A DNA stretch of 64,000 nucleotides from a virus. The translations under genes and the position numbers were made by a program. The stretch's first letter is position 1. The number at the start of each line of letters is the position of its first letter. The stretch spans positions 62,001-126,000 of the IMG/VR virus record IMGVR_UViG_3300026078_000019; one strand, given 5' to 3'. The notes beneath the pieces are model-generated. The model saw only the letters and a list, made by a program, of their open reading frames with translations. It was not told the DNA's origin and did no database searches. Shown piece by piece: positions 15,193 through 23,133 of the stretch.

Positions 15193-15203
15193 GCTGATAG
15201 GCG
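15193..15203 (-). promoter_or_regulatory. CCTATCAGC promoter-like element
   Basis: Minus-strand CGCCTATCAGC ends 15 bases before ATG 15177, which has AGGAAGG as ribosome site. It is in a divergent gap with the plus-strand gene that begins near 15237-15300. Confidence 0.5.
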
Positions 15204-15220
15204 CAGAAAGGGGTCTGGTG

Positions 15221-15236
15221 TACGATCGCAGTCTTC
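15221..15236 (+). promoter_or_regulatory. TAnnnT box before a structural gene
   Basis: TACGAT at 15221-15226. The downstream frame is open without a standard start until GTG 15300; an ATT lies 10 bases after the box, the same spacing as at 9146. The spacing to the upstream TGATAGGCG is also shared with the 9130 box. Confidence 0.35.
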
Positions 15237-15299
15237 ATTTCGGTCCAGACCGACGCGTTCGGTGAGCTGGATACCGCGCAGCGTCAGCCCTACGACAAC

Positions 15300-16442
15300 G
15301 TGCGTCGTCCACTTCGTGGTCTGGAGATCAAGGAAGACACGTACGGCATCCTCCGCGCCATCACCGCTACAGGCGAGGAGATCCCGCTCTTCGACTCCAG
15401 CAGTCCGACGCAAGAGAACGGCATCGGACGCAGCTCGCACTACGCGAACTTCATCATCCAACAGATCGTGGAGCAGCGCGTCGAGAAGCAGCAGATCGTC
15501 GAGACCTTCGGCGAGGACTACATCTTCTTCTTCGGTGAGCGTCCGCGCTTCCTCAACGTCAGCGGCATCCTGATCAACTCGAAGGACTTCAACTGGAAGT
15601 CGGAGTTCTGGGCGAACTACGATCAGTATCTGCGCGGCACCAAGCTCGTGGAGCAGAACGCGCGCCTGTATCTTTACTTCGACGACATCGTGGTCGAGGG
15701 CTACATCGTCAGCGCCGGTACGCAGCAGGACTCGATGAACCCGCTGCATCTGCCCTTCCAGTTCCAGATGTTCGTCTGCAACTACGCGATCCTCTCCACG
15801 GTCGGATCGGTGTTCTTCCAGCAGGAGGCAGCGGCGGCGCAGCAGGCGAGCCAGGGCGTGCCCACGGACTTCGGCGGTCAGGGGCTGGACAGCGGTGGCG
15901 TGCCGCCGGACACCACGCAGGGCGGTCAGTTGGTTTCGACTGCGGCGGCGCGACAGGGGGCGAGCGGCGGGCTCACCGGCTTCCTCGCGTCGGCGCAGCA
16001 GTTCCTCCAGACCGCAGACTTCAGCATCCAGAACACGCTGGAGGTGATCAAGAACACGTTCTACGGCCGCCGCATCGTGGTGCCGAGCGGGCTCGGGCAG
16101 ACCATCACCGTGGCTCCGATCACCAATCAGGCGAGCTTCTCTCGTCCTCCGGTGAACCAGCCCATCTACACGATGACGGACGAGTACGTGACGCACGGCC
16201 CGACAGAGGCGCAGTTCGATCAGAACGAGATCCAACGCGTCAACGAGGAGCTGAACCTTCGGACACCCGAGCAGCTCGAAAAGAAGGCGCAGCAGTTCTT
16301 GGCGCAGAACGGGATCGATGCAACGAGCCGCTCGAACTCCTATCTGCTGCTGGGGCGTGGCGCCTTCGCCGCGTACCAGACGATGGGCGCCTTCGGGATC
16401 CGACAGGCGGCTCCGCTCTTCGACGTGATCGGTCAGCTCTGA
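15300..16442 (+). CDS. Virion structural protein, probably baseplate-associated
   Basis: 380 residues from GTG 15300, the first standard start. The frame is open back to the TACGAT box at 15221 and those codons (VQTDAFGELDTAQRQPYDN) look coding, so the real start may be an ATT near 15237. The N-terminal half is a compact beta-rich domain (FGEDYIFFFGERPRFLNVSG, DDIVVEGYIVSAG); the middle is Gln/Ala/Gly rich and flexible; the C-terminus is helical. Context with hub and wedge genes suggests a tail or baseplate component. Confidence 0.55.
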   Translation: MRRPLRGLEIKEDTYGILRAITATGEEIPLFDSSSPTQENGIGRSSHYANFIIQQIVEQRVEKQQIVETFGEDYIFFFGERPRFLNVSGILINSKDFNWKSEFWANYDQYLRGTKLVEQNARLYLYFDDIVVEGYIVSAGTQQDSMNPLHLPFQFQMFVCNYAILSTVGSVFFQQEAAAAQQASQGVPTDFGGQGLDSGGVPPDTTQGGQLVSTAAARQGASGGLTGFLASAQQFLQTADFSIQNTLEVIKNTFYGRRIVVPSGLGQTITVAPITNQASFSRPPVNQPIYTMTDEYVTHGPTEAQFDQNEIQRVNEELNLRTPEQLEKKAQQFLAQNGIDATSRSNSYLLLGRGAFAAYQTMGAFGIRQAAPLFDVIGQL

Positions 16443-16462
16443 GCAAACGAATAGCGACAGGA

Positions 16463-16483
16463 CCGGGGTGTAGCCTACCCCGG
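16463..16483. terminator. GC-rich hairpin after a structural gene
   Basis: CCGGGGT (16463-16469) pairs with ACCCCGG (16477-16483) across a 7-base loop, 20 bases after the stop at 16442, followed by TCTGTCTTCC. It may end the plus-strand transcript, or mark the 3' end of the minus-strand tRNA-region transcript. The T-run is weak. Confidence 0.45.
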
Positions 16484-16517
16484 CCCCATCTGTCTTCCGC
16501 CACTAGCTCATCGCACG

Positions 16518-16649
16518 GCAACACTGAGCGTCTTAGATCTGAGTACCAGCGTCTTACCGTTAGACCATCCCCCAATAGTTGATCGGCTACAACTGGGGGA
16601 CTCGGATTTGAACCGAGACTTCTGGTGGGTGATCGCTCAATCGGATTGC
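16518..16649 (-). tRNA. Circularly permuted tRNA-like gene 2 (Gln-like acceptor)
   Basis: On the minus strand the 3' half comes first: ACCAG (16626-16622), AAGT, a T-arm CTCGG-TTCAAAT-CCGAG (16617-16601), then TCCCCCA (16600-16594). After 19 bases the 5' half follows: TGGGGGA (16574-16568), TG, D-arm GTCT-AACGGTA-AGAC, G, then CTGGT. Acceptor (7/7), T-stem (5/5), D-stem (4/4) and anticodon stem CTGGT/ACCAG (5/5) all pair. U1-A72 and G73 are tRNA-Gln features. Sequences outside the anticodon stem also pair (CGCTCAGT with ATTGAGCG, GTTGC with GCAAT). The anticodon cannot be fixed. Confidence 0.6.
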
Positions 16650-16706
16650 GAGTTTTGCCTAGCGTCTCAGATTGTCCATTGGAGATCTGAGTTTTCAGGT
16701 TGACGT

Positions 16707-16797
16707 CGAGGAGTTGAAGACCTTGCCTCTGCCGTTGGGCTATCCCCCGGTAGATCGGGGGAGCTGGATTCGAACCAGCACTGTGGGGTCATCCTCG
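16707..16797 (-). tRNA. Circularly permuted tRNA-like gene 1 (Pro-like acceptor)
   Basis: On the minus strand, GACC (16790-16787) and CCACAGT lead into a T-arm GCTGG-TTCGAAT-CCAGC (16779-16763) and TCCCCCG (16762-16756). Six bases later comes CGGGGGA (16749-16743), TA, a D-arm with GCC/GGC stem and the AACGGCAGA loop, then AGGTC. Acceptor 7/7, T-stem 5/5 and anticodon stem 4 of 5 pair (GGTC/GACC). C1-G72 and A73 suit tRNA-Pro. Outer flanks TCCTCG (16712-16707) and CGAGGA (16797-16792) pair perfectly. The loop could read CGG or CAA depending on the joint. Confidence 0.6.
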
Positions 16798-16830
16798 TGA
16801 GGTTGAGATTGAGATTGATGGTCCGTGGGG

Positions 16831-16905
16831 CTCCTGGCCCCGAGAGGGCCGCCGATCCGTACTAGGGGGGCGTTTCCGGATCAGCGACCCACTCAGAGCC
16901 AGGAG
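16831..16905 (-). ncRNA. Long structured RNA hairpin beside the tRNA-like genes
   Basis: Read on the minus strand, CTCCTGGC (16905-16898) pairs with GCCAGGAG (16838-16831), then a 7/7 internal loop, then a 14-bp helix GGGTCGCTGATCCG with CGGATCGGCGGCCC including two G-U pairs, and a 17-base apical loop. On the plus strand those two pairs become C-A mismatches, so the RNA is made from the minus strand. It begins 24 bases after the stop of the minus gene ending at 16929. It may be a processed 3' end, a terminator-like structure or an independent RNA; there is no U-run. Confidence 0.5.
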
Positions 16906-16928
16906 CACGCAGCATGACGCGGACCGCG

Positions 16929-17669
16929 TCAGCGCGCGAGCAGGAAGTCGAAGAGCTGCTGGCCGATGCCGACCTCGTCGACCTCGACCAGGTTGGCGGT
17001 CTCGCGCGCCTGCTTCACCGCGCGCTGGAGCGTCTCCACCCTGGCGACGAGCGTTCGGCGACGATCCTCCGTGATCGCGGCGGAGAGCTTGGTCTTCTTC
17101 CACTCGCCGACCACGACGTCGCGGACCACGAGCTGCGTTTGTGCCGGGTGCTCCTTCGTCGCCTGCGAGAGGACGAGCGGCTCCTGCGACTTCTCGGTCT
17201 TGATCTGCGTGATCGGCTCCGTCACGTAGTAGCCGCGAGTCGAGTCGAACGTCCAGGCCTGGTCGGGGTCGAGCACCGGCAGCTTGGCGAAGAAGGTGTG
17301 CAGGTCCTGAAGCTGCTTCTCCAGGAACAGCAGGGTGGTCGGAGGAAGCTGCCCGAGGCTGACGCCGTTCGGCAGCACGACTTCGGCCGTGGTCTTGGTG
17401 TTGCCGACGTCCTTCGTCGCGGTGAGGTCGAACAGCGGGATCATCTTCGCCGCGGTGGTCAGCAGCTCGTCTTCGACCTTGAGCTGGATCAGGCGATTCT
17501 CGGGCGGGAACTGCCGGCCGGTCTCGTCCTTGGGCGTGTAGGTCGCGGTCTCGCCGGTGACGAGCGCGCCCTTCTGCATGAGGTGGTGATCCTTGGACAG
17601 GTTGCCGTACGCCGACTTCTTCACGTCGCGTTCGATCGCCAGGATCTGGTTCAGTCGCTTCTTCGCCAT
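16929..17669 (-). CDS. Protein resembling an actinobacterial family of unknown function
   Basis: 246 residues, full length, from ATG 17669. The series KKRLNQILAIERDVK, HHLMQKGALVTG, YTPKDETGRQFPPE, TTLLFLEKQLQDLHTFFAKLPVLDP and KEHPAQTQLVV matches, in order, a family of about 240 residues that I recall from Streptomyces genomes, where it has no assigned function. Mostly helical and soluble. It is the second gene behind the promoter at 18283 and is followed by a large structured RNA. Confidence 0.6.
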   Translation of the reverse strand: MAKKRLNQILAIERDVKKSAYGNLSKDHHLMQKGALVTGETATYTPKDETGRQFPPENRLIQLKVEDELLTTAAKMIPLFDLTATKDVGNTKTTAEVVLPNGVSLGQLPPTTLLFLEKQLQDLHTFFAKLPVLDPDQAWTFDSTRGYYVTEPITQIKTEKSQEPLVLSQATKEHPAQTQLVVRDVVVGEWKKTKLSAAITEDRRRTLVARVETLQRAVKQARETANLVEVDEVGIGQQLFDFLLAR

Positions 17670-17716
17670 GGGAATCTCTCCTTCAGGTGCTCATACGAGA
17701 TCTGTGGTTTTGTTTT

Positions 17717-18253
17717 TCATCCCTCCTTGATCCACTCGACCAAGGCGTTGAAGTTCGGCTCGGAGATAGCCTGCTTTTCCCGCTGCGTGAGGCCGATGTA
17801 CTGGTAGTCGATCGGTTCCCAGGAGTAGTGGAGCAGGCGCTTGAGCGCACCGAGAGTGTCGTCCGGGGGATGCGCGTCCACGTGGCCGACGAAAACGGTG
17901 TCGTGCGTGCGGATGACGTCGATGTCGCCGGGATAGACGTTGCAGACCTTCTGGGCCGACAGCAGCGGAGCATCCGAACGAACCTCTGTGAGCTTTCCGG
18001 AGGGAAGGCCGCCGCTGGCGGTGATCCACTGTATGATCGGTCCGGCGAGGTCGCCGTAGCAGTTCGTCTCCCCGAACACGAAGCCGAGGGTGTTCGGCTC
18101 GATGTTGCATACGTCGGGGTCCACCTGACGCTTCGCACGAACCACCGTGCCCACGGCCAGCGTGGGCAGCGGCGTGTTGGGTTCGATCGCGTTCTTGCTC
18201 TGCTTCTCCTCGTACTCCCGCCACTCGTTGGTCTTCTGCTGTGCGCTCTTCAT
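17717..18253 (-). CDS. Protein of unknown function
   Basis: 178 residues from ATG 18253 with AGGAGAG upstream; the open frame to 18403 crosses into the opposite-strand hub gene. A charged helical start (NEWREYEEKQSKN) leads to a beta-rich middle and a helical end. No family recognised. First gene of a two-gene minus-strand operon. Confidence 0.6.
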   Translation of the reverse strand: MKSAQQKTNEWREYEEKQSKNAIEPNTPLPTLAVGTVVRAKRQVDPDVCNIEPNTLGFVFGETNCYGDLAGPIIQWITASGGLPSGKLTEVRSDAPLLSAQKVCNVYPGDIDVIRTHDTVFVGHVDAHPPDDTLGALKRLLHYSWEPIDYQYIGLTQREKQAISEPNFNALVEWIKEG

Positions 18254-18282
18254 GTTCTCTCCTGGGCTAGATCGCCTCACAT

Positions 18283-18292
18283 GCTGATAGGT
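18283..18292 (-). promoter_or_regulatory. CCTATCAGC promoter-like element
   Basis: Minus-strand ACCTATCAGC ends 29 bases before ATG 18253. It shares a divergent gap with a plus-strand TAnnnT box. Confidence 0.5.
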
Positions 18293-18314
18293 ACACTCAG
18301 CGCCTGCTTTGCGG

Positions 18315-18326
18315 TACGGTATGGCC
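18315..18326 (+). promoter_or_regulatory. TAnnnT box, 6 nt before a GTG start
   Basis: TACGGT at 18315-18320, then 6 bases, then GTG 18327. An in-frame ATG begins right after the box at 18321 and would lie upstream of the expected +1. Confidence 0.5.
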
Positions 18327-21300
18327 GTGGCCACTGTAGGACAGCGACTTCGTCTCCGGCTCTTCCTCGAAGGCGTCGAGGTGCCGGTGGTCTCCGCCAA
18401 CATCCAGTCGGCGAAGAACGCGGCGGTGGCCTGTTCGATCCAGGTGCCGGCGAACGACTACGCACTCGACTTCAAACCGCGCACGCTCGTGCACCTGTTC
18501 ATGTACGACCTCTACAATGGCGTGCCGCCGGACGCACAGGTCAGCGTCGGTGGGCCCGGGATCCGAGTCGTGGACCGAGACGACGGCGTCGATCCCGAGC
18601 TGGCGGGTCTCTTTCCTCCCGAGCGTTTCGAGTCGACGACCGAGCAGGACATCACCGATCTGGAGAACGAGAACTACAAGCTGATCTTCGGCGGCGAGGT
18701 TGTGGGCTTCAGCTTTTCGAAGCAGCCGCAGTCACGTTCGATCGTGCTTCAGTGCATGGACTGGTCGAGTTACTGGGACGTCGCGCTTCAGTACCAGGTC
18801 AGCGGCATGAGCCTGGGCGGCCAGGGTATTCGTGGCGCGTTCACCGGTACCAGCGCCACGGTGTTCAACGACTTCTTGCGTGGCAGTGCCGACATCGTCA
18901 CCGATCTACTCAACCAGCCGCCCCGTAACTACCCGAGCATGCGAGGCACGTTGCTCGGCGGCCTGATGCATCTCATGGAGGCGCTCGGCGGCATCTACTT
19001 CGGGCGGCGTGCTGTTCGTGGCGTCAACGACTTCTTCAGCCTCGCCGAGATGCGCCTGCACATCACGCAGATGGTCGGGGCGAATCCGTTCCCCGAGCGA
19101 GACGAGCTGCAACTGCTGCGCGCTCGTGGCTTTGGTTCGCTGTTCCGCCGCAGCCTCGCGGGGCTCGGTCGTCAGGTAAGCGTGCGTGCCGTGATGATGG
19201 CGCTCCAGCGCTTCATCTTCCACGAGATCATCCCGATCAACGCGCCTCGCTTCATTCCGGCCCTCGAAGACCCGGCTCTGCCCCGGTTCGAGACCATGGG
19301 GATCGAGGACGACGAGGAGACGCGCCCCATCGCCAGAGCTGCGCGGGCGATCAAGCAACGAGCAGATGAGCTGAAACAGCGCCAACAGTCGTCGACCAGC
19401 GCTACGGCGGCTCGGCAGCAGAGCGACCGTCGTGGTGGTCTCCTGGCCGAGCTACGGCAGCTCGCGAGGACGTGCGACACCGCAGGGTCACAGGCTCGGC
19501 ATGTCGGGCTCCAGGGCGGGCTGTATACCCGCACCGGTGATTTCTTCGGGATCCCCGAGGTCAGCCGAGCATTCGCCGTGGCGGGTAGCGATTTCAATCA
19601 GATCATCGTGGCGACACAGAGCGGATCTCGCTCGACCCTGCCCATCTCTGGTACCAGCGACGCCAACCTCATCGAGAACAACTGCGATCAGATCAGCCAG
19701 CTCATGCAGCAGGTCCTGGAGTCGCGGCACAACCGTCGTATCCAGCGCACCACCGCGCAGCCCGACCCGCCGGCCCGCTTGCTCACACAGCTCTACCGGC
19801 CCGACGTCTGGATGGTGGCGCCCCCGCGCTGCAACGTCTTCTTCCCCGAGCTGTACTCGCAGTTCACGTACGGCCGGAACTACCAGCAGGAGGTGACGCG
19901 ACTGTTGCTGCGCACGCACAGCGCCTTCTTCGGTTCCGACATCCTGTTCGACGGCTTCTACATGGCGCCGTCTCGCATCTTGGGTCAGCGCAACGGTCGT
20001 CCGATCGGCCGTGGTCGTATCGGGGCTGACCCTCCGGATCTCAGCGACGCTCCGGCGTGGGTGGTCCGCGACATGATGGAGCACGAGCTGTTCACCGGGA
20101 TCATCCCGGCGTTCGAGCGCATGAGCGACCTCAACCTGCACGCCATCCGCGGTGGCAGCGTAGAGATCAGCAGCGCGAATGGCCCCGTTCGGGTCGGATA
20201 CGCACAGCTCGCTTGCAACCACATCTTCTTCCAGTATCGGTTCCGCAGTCGCGAGCTGATGCTCCAGGGAAAGTTCAATCCCTACGCTGTGCTCGGTTTT
20301 CCGACGCTCGTCGTCGACAAGTACCTGCCACAAGATCTATTGCGGGACGGCACCTACGATCCCGCGCTGGCTGCTCGTATCGCGGACGCGGTTCGAGAGG
20401 GCGAGGGTGAGATCGGTCCTCCGAGCGAGGAGCGTAGTCGTATCGCCGAAGCCAACGCCGCGCGCGTGGCCGAAGTTCAGGCAGATCTGATCACGGCGCG
20501 ACCGAACACACACTACCTCGGTACGCCCGAGATGATCTCGCACAGCATCGACGCCAACAGCGGCGGACAGACGCAGGTGCAGATGAGCTACGCGCGCACG
20601 ACGAACGAGCGCACGGAGTTCCTCGGCGACAACACCGGACGTTCCACGCGAGCGACGCTGCGGCGTAACGTGCAGCGTACGACCATCGTGGCCGCTCTCG
20701 AAGCGCCGACCACCGGCAGTCTCGGCTACTACGGTGGTGAGATTCAAGAAGTCACGGACGTCACCGATCAGTACGAGCGTCGGGGCACACGACAGCCTAC
20801 GGACCACAGCGGCTCTCGTACACGCTTCCAGAGCAGCAGTCTGCTGCCCTTGTTCGTGCAGGATCGTACTTTCACCGGACGGCAGCGACGTGGCACTCGC
20901 GTCCCCGTCGGAATCGAGCAGGCGGCGTCCGACTACGGCCCCGAAGTGGTGTCTCTTGTAGGCTCTGCCGGCAGCTTCAACGAAGCTGACCGAGAGATCT
21001 TGGTGGAGTTCCGAGCCTACCGCATCGTGGAGCAGATCGGAGCGTACCGAGCCGAAGATGTCTCGCTTCCTCCCGAGGATCTTTGCTTCCCGCCGTGGTA
21101 TGGCGAGCACTACCGCACGAATCAGATCGGTGGTCTGTATTCGTACTACTTCGGTACCGGAGCCATCACGGATCCTCTCTTCGTGTTGGAGCCGGGAGTC
21201 GATCCGTCTCAGTTCGACAGCACTGCGGCGGTGGCTTCGGCCGGAGAGACCGATGCCGAGGGCGCGCAGCGCGCGGCCAGCATCGCGTTCATCAACAGCT

Positions 21301-21884
21301 TCGCCAGTGTCGTGGCGCAGGCCATCGGTTCCTCCGAGCAGGCGCCACAGCCCGGCGACACCGCTGCGCCCGAGCTGCCGGGCGGAGAGATGCCGGGTCC
21401 GCCGGGAACCGTGACGCCGGAGCCGTCGGACGGGCTCATCGCCCATGTCGATGCACGAAGCGCCATCGACGAGGCGGTGGAAGAGATCGTCCGAGCGTAC
21501 AGTCAGGTGAAGACGCGGAACTTCGACGTTCACCAGTTCATCCGGTCCTACACCTGGCGACCGATTGCCTCGATGGTGGACCTTTTCGGTACGGCGAATC
21601 TGGAGATCAACGACCACGGCGATGTAGTGCGAGGGTCCGAGGGGTTCCACAGCCGCGCCTTCGGCGACTACGATGATCTTCGTCAGCTTGTCTCGTCTAC
21701 GGACGGTAGCCGTCCTCAGACGATTCTGGGCCTCAGCACCAGCGATCCGGACGAGACCAGCGATGATACCGACACGAGCCGCGACGCCAACATCTCGGCG
21801 CGACTCGATACTCGTAAGGAGAAGCGCGCTCCGATCTTGAAGTACCTCTTCCAACTCGGCGCGAGCTGTGGAGTACTCGGATGA
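18327..21884 (+). CDS. Baseplate hub-like structural protein
   Basis: 1185 residues from GTG 18327 (in-frame ATG at 18321). The N-terminal 170 residues, with VPVVSANIQSAKNAAVACSI, LIFGGEVVGFSFSKQ and SIVLQCMDWSSYW, resemble the beta-barrel start of hub proteins of the gp27/gpD type that cap the tail tube. A helical, charged middle (residues 330-400) and a second beta-rich region (QYRFRSRELMLQGKFNPYAVLGFPTLV, written here only in part) follow. The C-terminus is helical. The first base of GTG is where transcription is expected to begin. Confidence 0.6.
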   Translation: MATVGQRLRLRLFLEGVEVPVVSANIQSAKNAAVACSIQVPANDYALDFKPRTLVHLFMYDLYNGVPPDAQVSVGGPGIRVVDRDDGVDPELAGLFPPERFESTTEQDITDLENENYKLIFGGEVVGFSFSKQPQSRSIVLQCMDWSSYWDVALQYQVSGMSLGGQGIRGAFTGTSATVFNDFLRGSADIVTDLLNQPPRNYPSMRGTLLGGLMHLMEALGGIYFGRRAVRGVNDFFSLAEMRLHITQMVGANPFPERDELQLLRARGFGSLFRRSLAGLGRQVSVRAVMMALQRFIFHEIIPINAPRFIPALEDPALPRFETMGIEDDEETRPIARAARAIKQRADELKQRQQSSTSATAARQQSDRRGGLLAELRQLARTCDTAGSQARHVGLQGGLYTRTGDFFGIPEVSRAFAVAGSDFNQIIVATQSGSRSTLPISGTSDANLIENNCDQISQLMQQVLESRHNRRIQRTTAQPDPPARLLTQLYRPDVWMVAPPRCNVFFPELYSQFTYGRNYQQEVTRLLLRTHSAFFGSDILFDGFYMAPSRILGQRNGRPIGRGRIGADPPDLSDAPAWVVRDMMEHELFTGIIPAFERMSDLNLHAIRGGSVEISSANGPVRVGYAQLACNHIFFQYRFRSRELMLQGKFNPYAVLGFPTLVVDKYLPQDLLRDGTYDPALAARIADAVREGEGEIGPPSEERSRIAEANAARVAEVQADLITARPNTHYLGTPEMISHSIDANSGGQTQVQMSYARTTNERTEFLGDNTGRSTRATLRRNVQRTTIVAALEAPTTGSLGYYGGEIQEVTDVTDQYERRGTRQPTDHSGSRTRFQSSSLLPLFVQDRTFTGRQRRGTRVPVGIEQAASDYGPEVVSLVGSAGSFNEADREILVEFRAYRIVEQIGAYRAEDVSLPPEDLCFPPWYGEHYRTNQIGGLYSYYFGTGAITDPLFVLEPGVDPSQFDSTAAVASAGETDAEGAQRAASIAFINSFASVVAQAIGSSEQAPQPGDTAAPELPGGEMPGPPGTVTPEPSDGLIAHVDARSAIDEAVEEIVRAYSQVKTRNFDVHQFIRSYTWRPIASMVDLFGTANLEINDHGDVVRGSEGFHSRAFGDYDDLRQLVSSTDGSRPQTILGLSTSDPDETSDDTDTSRDANISARLDTRKEKRAPILKYLFQLGASCGVLG

Positions 21885-22132
21885 CCCAGACAGGGCGGGC
21901 CAACGATCTCGTTGTGGTCGAAGACTTCTTGAAGGAGGTCGGCCTAGACGACGAGAAGAACAAGGCGATCAAGGATGCCTGGTTGCGCATTCGGGGAGAG
22001 GTGCGTAGGGCCGCGCGCATCTCGTCGCAGCAGCTCCTCATCGCACAGAAGGCGGTGAGGACGCGTGATGATGCGCAGGGCATCATCGACACCCTTCTCG
22101 ACAACACAGATCCGGAGCCCGAGAAGGGCTGA
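21881..22132 (+). CDS. Small helical protein of unknown function
   Basis: 83 residues from ATG 21881, overlapping the hub stop by 4 bases with GGAG upstream. Highly charged and helical (VVVEDFLKEVGLDDEKNKAIK). Coupling to the hub gene suggests an assembly factor or minor virion protein. Confidence 0.55.
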   Translation: MTQTGRANDLVVVEDFLKEVGLDDEKNKAIKDAWLRIRGEVRRAARISSQQLLIAQKAVRTRDDAQGIIDTLLDNTDPEPEKG

Positions 22133-22158
22133 CCTGGACGCTCGGGCCAGCGGCGCAG

Positions 22159-22170
22159 TACACTGCGCGG
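22159..22170 (+). promoter_or_regulatory. Leaderless promoter: TACACT, 6 nt, ATG
   Basis: TACACT at 22159-22164 is 6 bases before ATG 22171; TGGACG lies 18 bases upstream of the box as a weak -35. No Shine-Dalgarno is present. Confidence 0.6.
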
Positions 22171-22806
22171 ATGCTGCCTTCCCCCAAGACGCTGGCTCAC
22201 GGCCTCTCGAAGACCCGTAGCGGAAGTCCGTCCATCGGCATCCACGAGCTGATCGGAAAGGTCCGCGAAGGGTTCGAGGCTCGCACGAAAAAGGCGGTCG
22301 AGGAGGACGAGGCGCTGGATGCCGCCAAGCTGCTGTCGCAGAAGGGCCGGACCCGTCGTTACGCCGAGGGCGGTGCGATCGGTGGCATGACCTATCCGCT
22401 GGTGAATGCTGCGGGAGAGGCCGCCAAGGGCTTCGCCGCGCATGCAGGACAGGGCAAGTTGCGAGCGGCGGCGCACGCCGCGAAGGCCGTGCTGACGACT
22501 CCGGAGCTGGCGAAGAACGTGACCCGGGGCGTTCTCGGTGGCGGCGTGATCCAAGCGGTTCGAGAGGGAGTCGAGCTGGGCAAGGCGAAGCGCAAGGTGC
22601 GCGACTTCATCGACGAACGTACGGGCGGCAAGGTCGCCTTCGCGGTTCCGAAGCCCGGACAGGTCTCGATGGGAGCCAGCCACGTCGGCAGCTTCAGCGG
22701 CCAGGCCACGGCGAACTTCTTGAAGGCACCGGGATCGACGACCGCCGGAGTGACGAACCCGCGTCTCAGCATCCGCAACGCCATGACGAAGAACATGCGC
22801 ACGTAG
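22171..22806 (+). CDS. Gly/Ala/Lys-rich protein, possible virion protein
   Basis: 211 residues, basic, with a helical first third, then Gly/Ala-rich weakly hydrophobic stretches (GGMTYPLVNAAGEAAKGF, TRGVLGGGVIQAV) and a disordered Gly/Ser/Thr-rich end. Composition resembles internal or DNA-associated virion proteins. It has its own leaderless-type promoter, as several structural genes here do. No family recognised. Confidence 0.5.
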   Translation: MLPSPKTLAHGLSKTRSGSPSIGIHELIGKVREGFEARTKKAVEEDEALDAAKLLSQKGRTRRYAEGGAIGGMTYPLVNAAGEAAKGFAAHAGQGKLRAAAHAAKAVLTTPELAKNVTRGVLGGGVIQAVREGVELGKAKRKVRDFIDERTGGKVAFAVPKPGQVSMGASHVGSFSGQATANFLKAPGSTTAGVTNPRLSIRNAMTKNMRT

Positions 22807-22807
22807 C

Positions 22808-22817
22808 ACCTATCAGC
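22808..22817 (+). promoter_or_regulatory. CCTATCAGC promoter-like element before the sigma operon
   Basis: ACCTATCAGC begins 2 bases after the stop at 22806 and ends 16 bases before ATG 22834, followed by AAGGAGG. It is the best plus-strand copy of an element otherwise seen in front of minus-strand genes. Confidence 0.5.
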
Positions 22818-22833
22818 GGGTGAAGGAGGCTAC

Positions 22834-23133
22834 ATGCCGATCACCGCAAAAGAAGCACGACAGACACTTCGCACTCACGCCCTCAAGCATCTTCGAGACG
22901 GATCTCCGTTCGGGGGACGGGGCGCTCTCGACCTCATCAAGGACGCGATCTACGCGCTCGATCCTACGGGGGAGCCTGCGACCAAGAACATGCCCACCGG
23001 GACCGGCCCGGCGCTGGCACGTCTCGACGAAGCCCTGTCGCGTCTCATGGAGGCGTCGCGGTACGTGAGCCAGGAGCTGGGTCATCAGAACGGCGAAGAT
23101 CTGGCCAAGCCCAAGAAGGGGAAGAAGCGCTGA
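22834..23133 (+). CDS. Small protein upstream of the sigma factor
   Basis: 99 residues from ATG 22834 with AAGGAGG. Helical, with a Lys-rich tail (KPKKGKKR). It overlaps the sigma-factor start by one base, so the two are coupled. An anti-sigma or sigma-helper role is conceivable from position, but no motif shows it. Confidence 0.55.
   Translation: MPITAKEARQTLRTHALKHLRDGSPFGGRGALDLIKDAIYALDPTGEPATKNMPTGTGPALARLDEALSRLMEASRYVSQELGHQNGEDLAKPKKGKKR

Noticed and set aside
16518-16797. Group I intron splitting normal-order tRNA genes
   Set aside because: The space between halves (about 90 bases shared by two units) is too short for a group I ribozyme, and the anticodon stems do not match in normal order.
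20337-21854. A 505-codon minus-strand frame inside the hub gene
   Set aside because: Arg/Leu/Val-rich antisense product, no ribosome site, lies wholly inside a convincing gene.
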